A DNA stretch of 42,298 bases, taken from positions 1 through 42,298 of the forward strand of contig CALUJK010000127.1 in the NCBI GenBank assembly GCA_944320945.1. Reading direction: 5' to 3'. The notes under the pieces were generated by a model that was given only the letters and a program-made list of their open reading frames with translations, had not been told where the DNA came from and searched no databases. This document shows, piece by piece, positions 41,226 to 42,298 of the stretch. The stretch comes from an uncultured Bacteroides sp. Its GTDB lineage: Bacteria > Bacteroidota > Bacteroidia > Bacteroidales > Bacteroidaceae. Both the position numbers and the translations under genes were made by a program. Every line of letters begins with the position of its first letter. Positions within the stretch are counted from its first letter, which is position 1.

Positions 41226-42298
41226 ATGGAAAGAAAGAAAGTAGTAGTCGCCTTCAGCGGCGGGCTGGACACCTCGTTCACCGTGATGTATCTGGCCAAA
41301 GAGAAAGGATATGAAGTGTATGCCGCCTGTGCCAATACGGGGGGATTCAGTGCCGAGCAACTGAAAACGAACGAAGAAAACGCCTACAAACTGGGCGCCG
41401 TGAAGTACGTGACACTGGACGTGACACGCGAATATTACGAGAAAAGTCTGAAATACATGGTGTACGGCAACGTATTGCGCAACGGCACCTACCCCATCTC
41501 CGTCAGCTCCGAGCGTATCTTCCAGGCACTGGCCATCGCACGCTATGCCAACGAGATTGGAGCAGACGCCATCGCCCACGGCTCTACAGGTGCAGGCAAC
41601 GACCAGGTGCGTTTCGACATGACGTTCCTCGTTATGGCTCCGGGTGTGGAAATCATCACACTGACCCGCGACATGGCTTTGAGCCGTCAGGAGGAAATAG
41701 ACTACCTGAACAAGCACGGTTTTGCTGCCGATTTTGCCAAGTTGAAGTATTCGTACAACGTCGGCATCTGGGGAACAAGTATCTGTGGCGGTGAAATCCT
41801 CGACTCGGCACAGGGACTGCCGGAAAGTGCCTACCTGAAGCACTGCACCAAGGAGGGTACCGAACAGTTGAAGCTGACCTTTGAGCAGGGCGAACTGAAG
41901 GCCGTGAACGGCGAACGCATCGACGACCCCATCAAAGCAATACAGAAAGTGGAAGAGATTGGCGCCGCCTATGCCATCGGCCGCGACATGCACGTGGGCG
42001 ACACCATCATCGGCATCAAGGGACGAGTGGGCTTCGAAGCTGCCGCACCGATGCTTATCATCGGCGCACACCGTTTCCTGGAAAAGTACACCCTCAGCAA
42101 ATGGCAGCAGTACTGGAAGGATCAGGTAGCTAACTGGTATGGCATGTTCCTACACGAAAGCCAGTATCTGGAGCCGGTAATGCGCGACATCGAGGCAATG
42201 CTCACTTCCTCGCAGCGCCATGTCAACGGAACCGCCATCCTTGAGTTGCGTCCGTACGGCTTCCACACTGTAGGCGTGGAAAGCGAAGATGACCTGGT
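41226..42298 (+). CDS. argG: argininosuccinate synthase (partial, 3' end cut)
   Basis: 357 codons visible of about 400. ATP-binding loop VVVAFSGGLDTSF (residues 6-18), CANTGGFSAEQL, IAHGSTGAGNDQVRFDMTF (about 117-135), citrulline/aspartate-binding region and SICGGEILDSA (about 187-197). It joins citrulline and aspartate to make argininosuccinate. The start at ATG 41226 is read from the sequence; the preceding 35 bp hold an ATTCTTAATTCTT-type repeat. Third gene of the arginine cluster. Confidence 0.95.
   Translation, partial: MERKKVVVAFSGGLDTSFTVMYLAKEKGYEVYAACANTGGFSAEQLKTNEENAYKLGAVKYVTLDVTREYYEKSLKYMVYGNVLRNGTYPISVSSERIFQALAIARYANEIGADAIAHGSTGAGNDQVRFDMTFLVMAPGVEIITLTRDMALSRQEEIDYLNKHGFAADFAKLKYSYNVGIWGTSICGGEILDSAQGLPESAYLKHCTKEGTEQLKLTFEQGELKAVNGERIDDPIKAIQKVEEIGAAYAIGRDMHVGDTIIGIKGRVGFEAAAPMLIIGAHRFLEKYTLSKWQQYWKDQVANWYGMFLHESQYLEPVMRDIEAMLTSSQRHVNGTAILELRPYGFHTVGVESEDDL

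Noticed and set aside
41211-42071. 286-codon minus-strand ORF
   Set aside because: It is antisense to argG, whose motifs are unambiguous.

Overview
The window looks like chromosomal DNA of a Bacteroides species or a close relative in the Bacteroidales. Many promoters have the Bacteroides -7 box TAnnTTTG; the initiator tRNA promoter also has a -33 TTTG box at exactly 19 bp. Other pointers are SusC-like receptors with CarboxypepD_reg-like N-termini, the exbB-exbD-exbD-tonB plus PstS-like plus TPR operon, a membrane-anchored TPR/HTH regulator beside an outer-membrane barrel gene, and an arginine locus starting argR-GNAT-argG. No phage, transposase, CRISPR array or rRNA is visible. The genes are intact except for two cut by the window edges and one probable gene fossil.

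Layout. 1-1206 (-): 5' part of a CPA2-type cation/proton antiporter. 1381-2388 (+): asd. 2577-8715 (+): four-gene cluster of NamZ-type exo-muramidase, secreted beta-helix/PDZ protein, sodium-solute symporter and BadF-type sugar kinase, read as N-acetylmuramic acid salvage from peptidoglycan. 8843-11049 (-): FKBP-like lipoprotein and glycyl-tRNA synthetase. 11241-15234 (-): outer-membrane barrel protein and a membrane-anchored TPR/HTH regulator. 15612-21050 (-): exbB-exbD-exbD-tonB, a PstS-like lipoprotein and a TPR protein, the energising machinery for TonB-dependent receptors. 21940-22779 (-): cyclophilin lipoprotein. 22864-24210 (+): NtrC-type sigma54 response regulator without an adjacent kinase. 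24211-24679: unusual intergenic region with a TCCACA-repeat cluster, a near-consensus sigma54 promoter, a long hairpin and a terminator, but no ORF. 24680-29308 (-): S9 peptidase, RluA-type pseudouridine synthase, fabG and a TetR regulator, in one tight unit. 30058-30130 (+): initiator tRNA-Met with its own promoter and terminator. 30339-39695 (+): eight-gene operon of TonB receptor, DUF4876-like lipoprotein, DUF6850-like barrel, CxHxCxH lipoprotein, PepSY membrane protein, ABC ATPase, ABC permease and DUF4857-like protein, behind a palindromic operator. 39965-42298 (+): argR, a GNAT acyltransferase and argG (cut by the window end).

The strongest candidates for undescribed biology are (a) the eight-gene envelope operon, which reads like a metal, heme or metallophore handling system under a dedicated repressor or activator; (b) the intergenic region after the NtrC-type regulator, which could be a sigma54-controlled small RNA locus or, on another reading of the same repeats, a DnaA-box cluster; and (c) three dispersed arrays of exact 22-bp units that fold into hairpins and appear to covary between loci. 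All product names come from reading motifs by eye; no database search was run.
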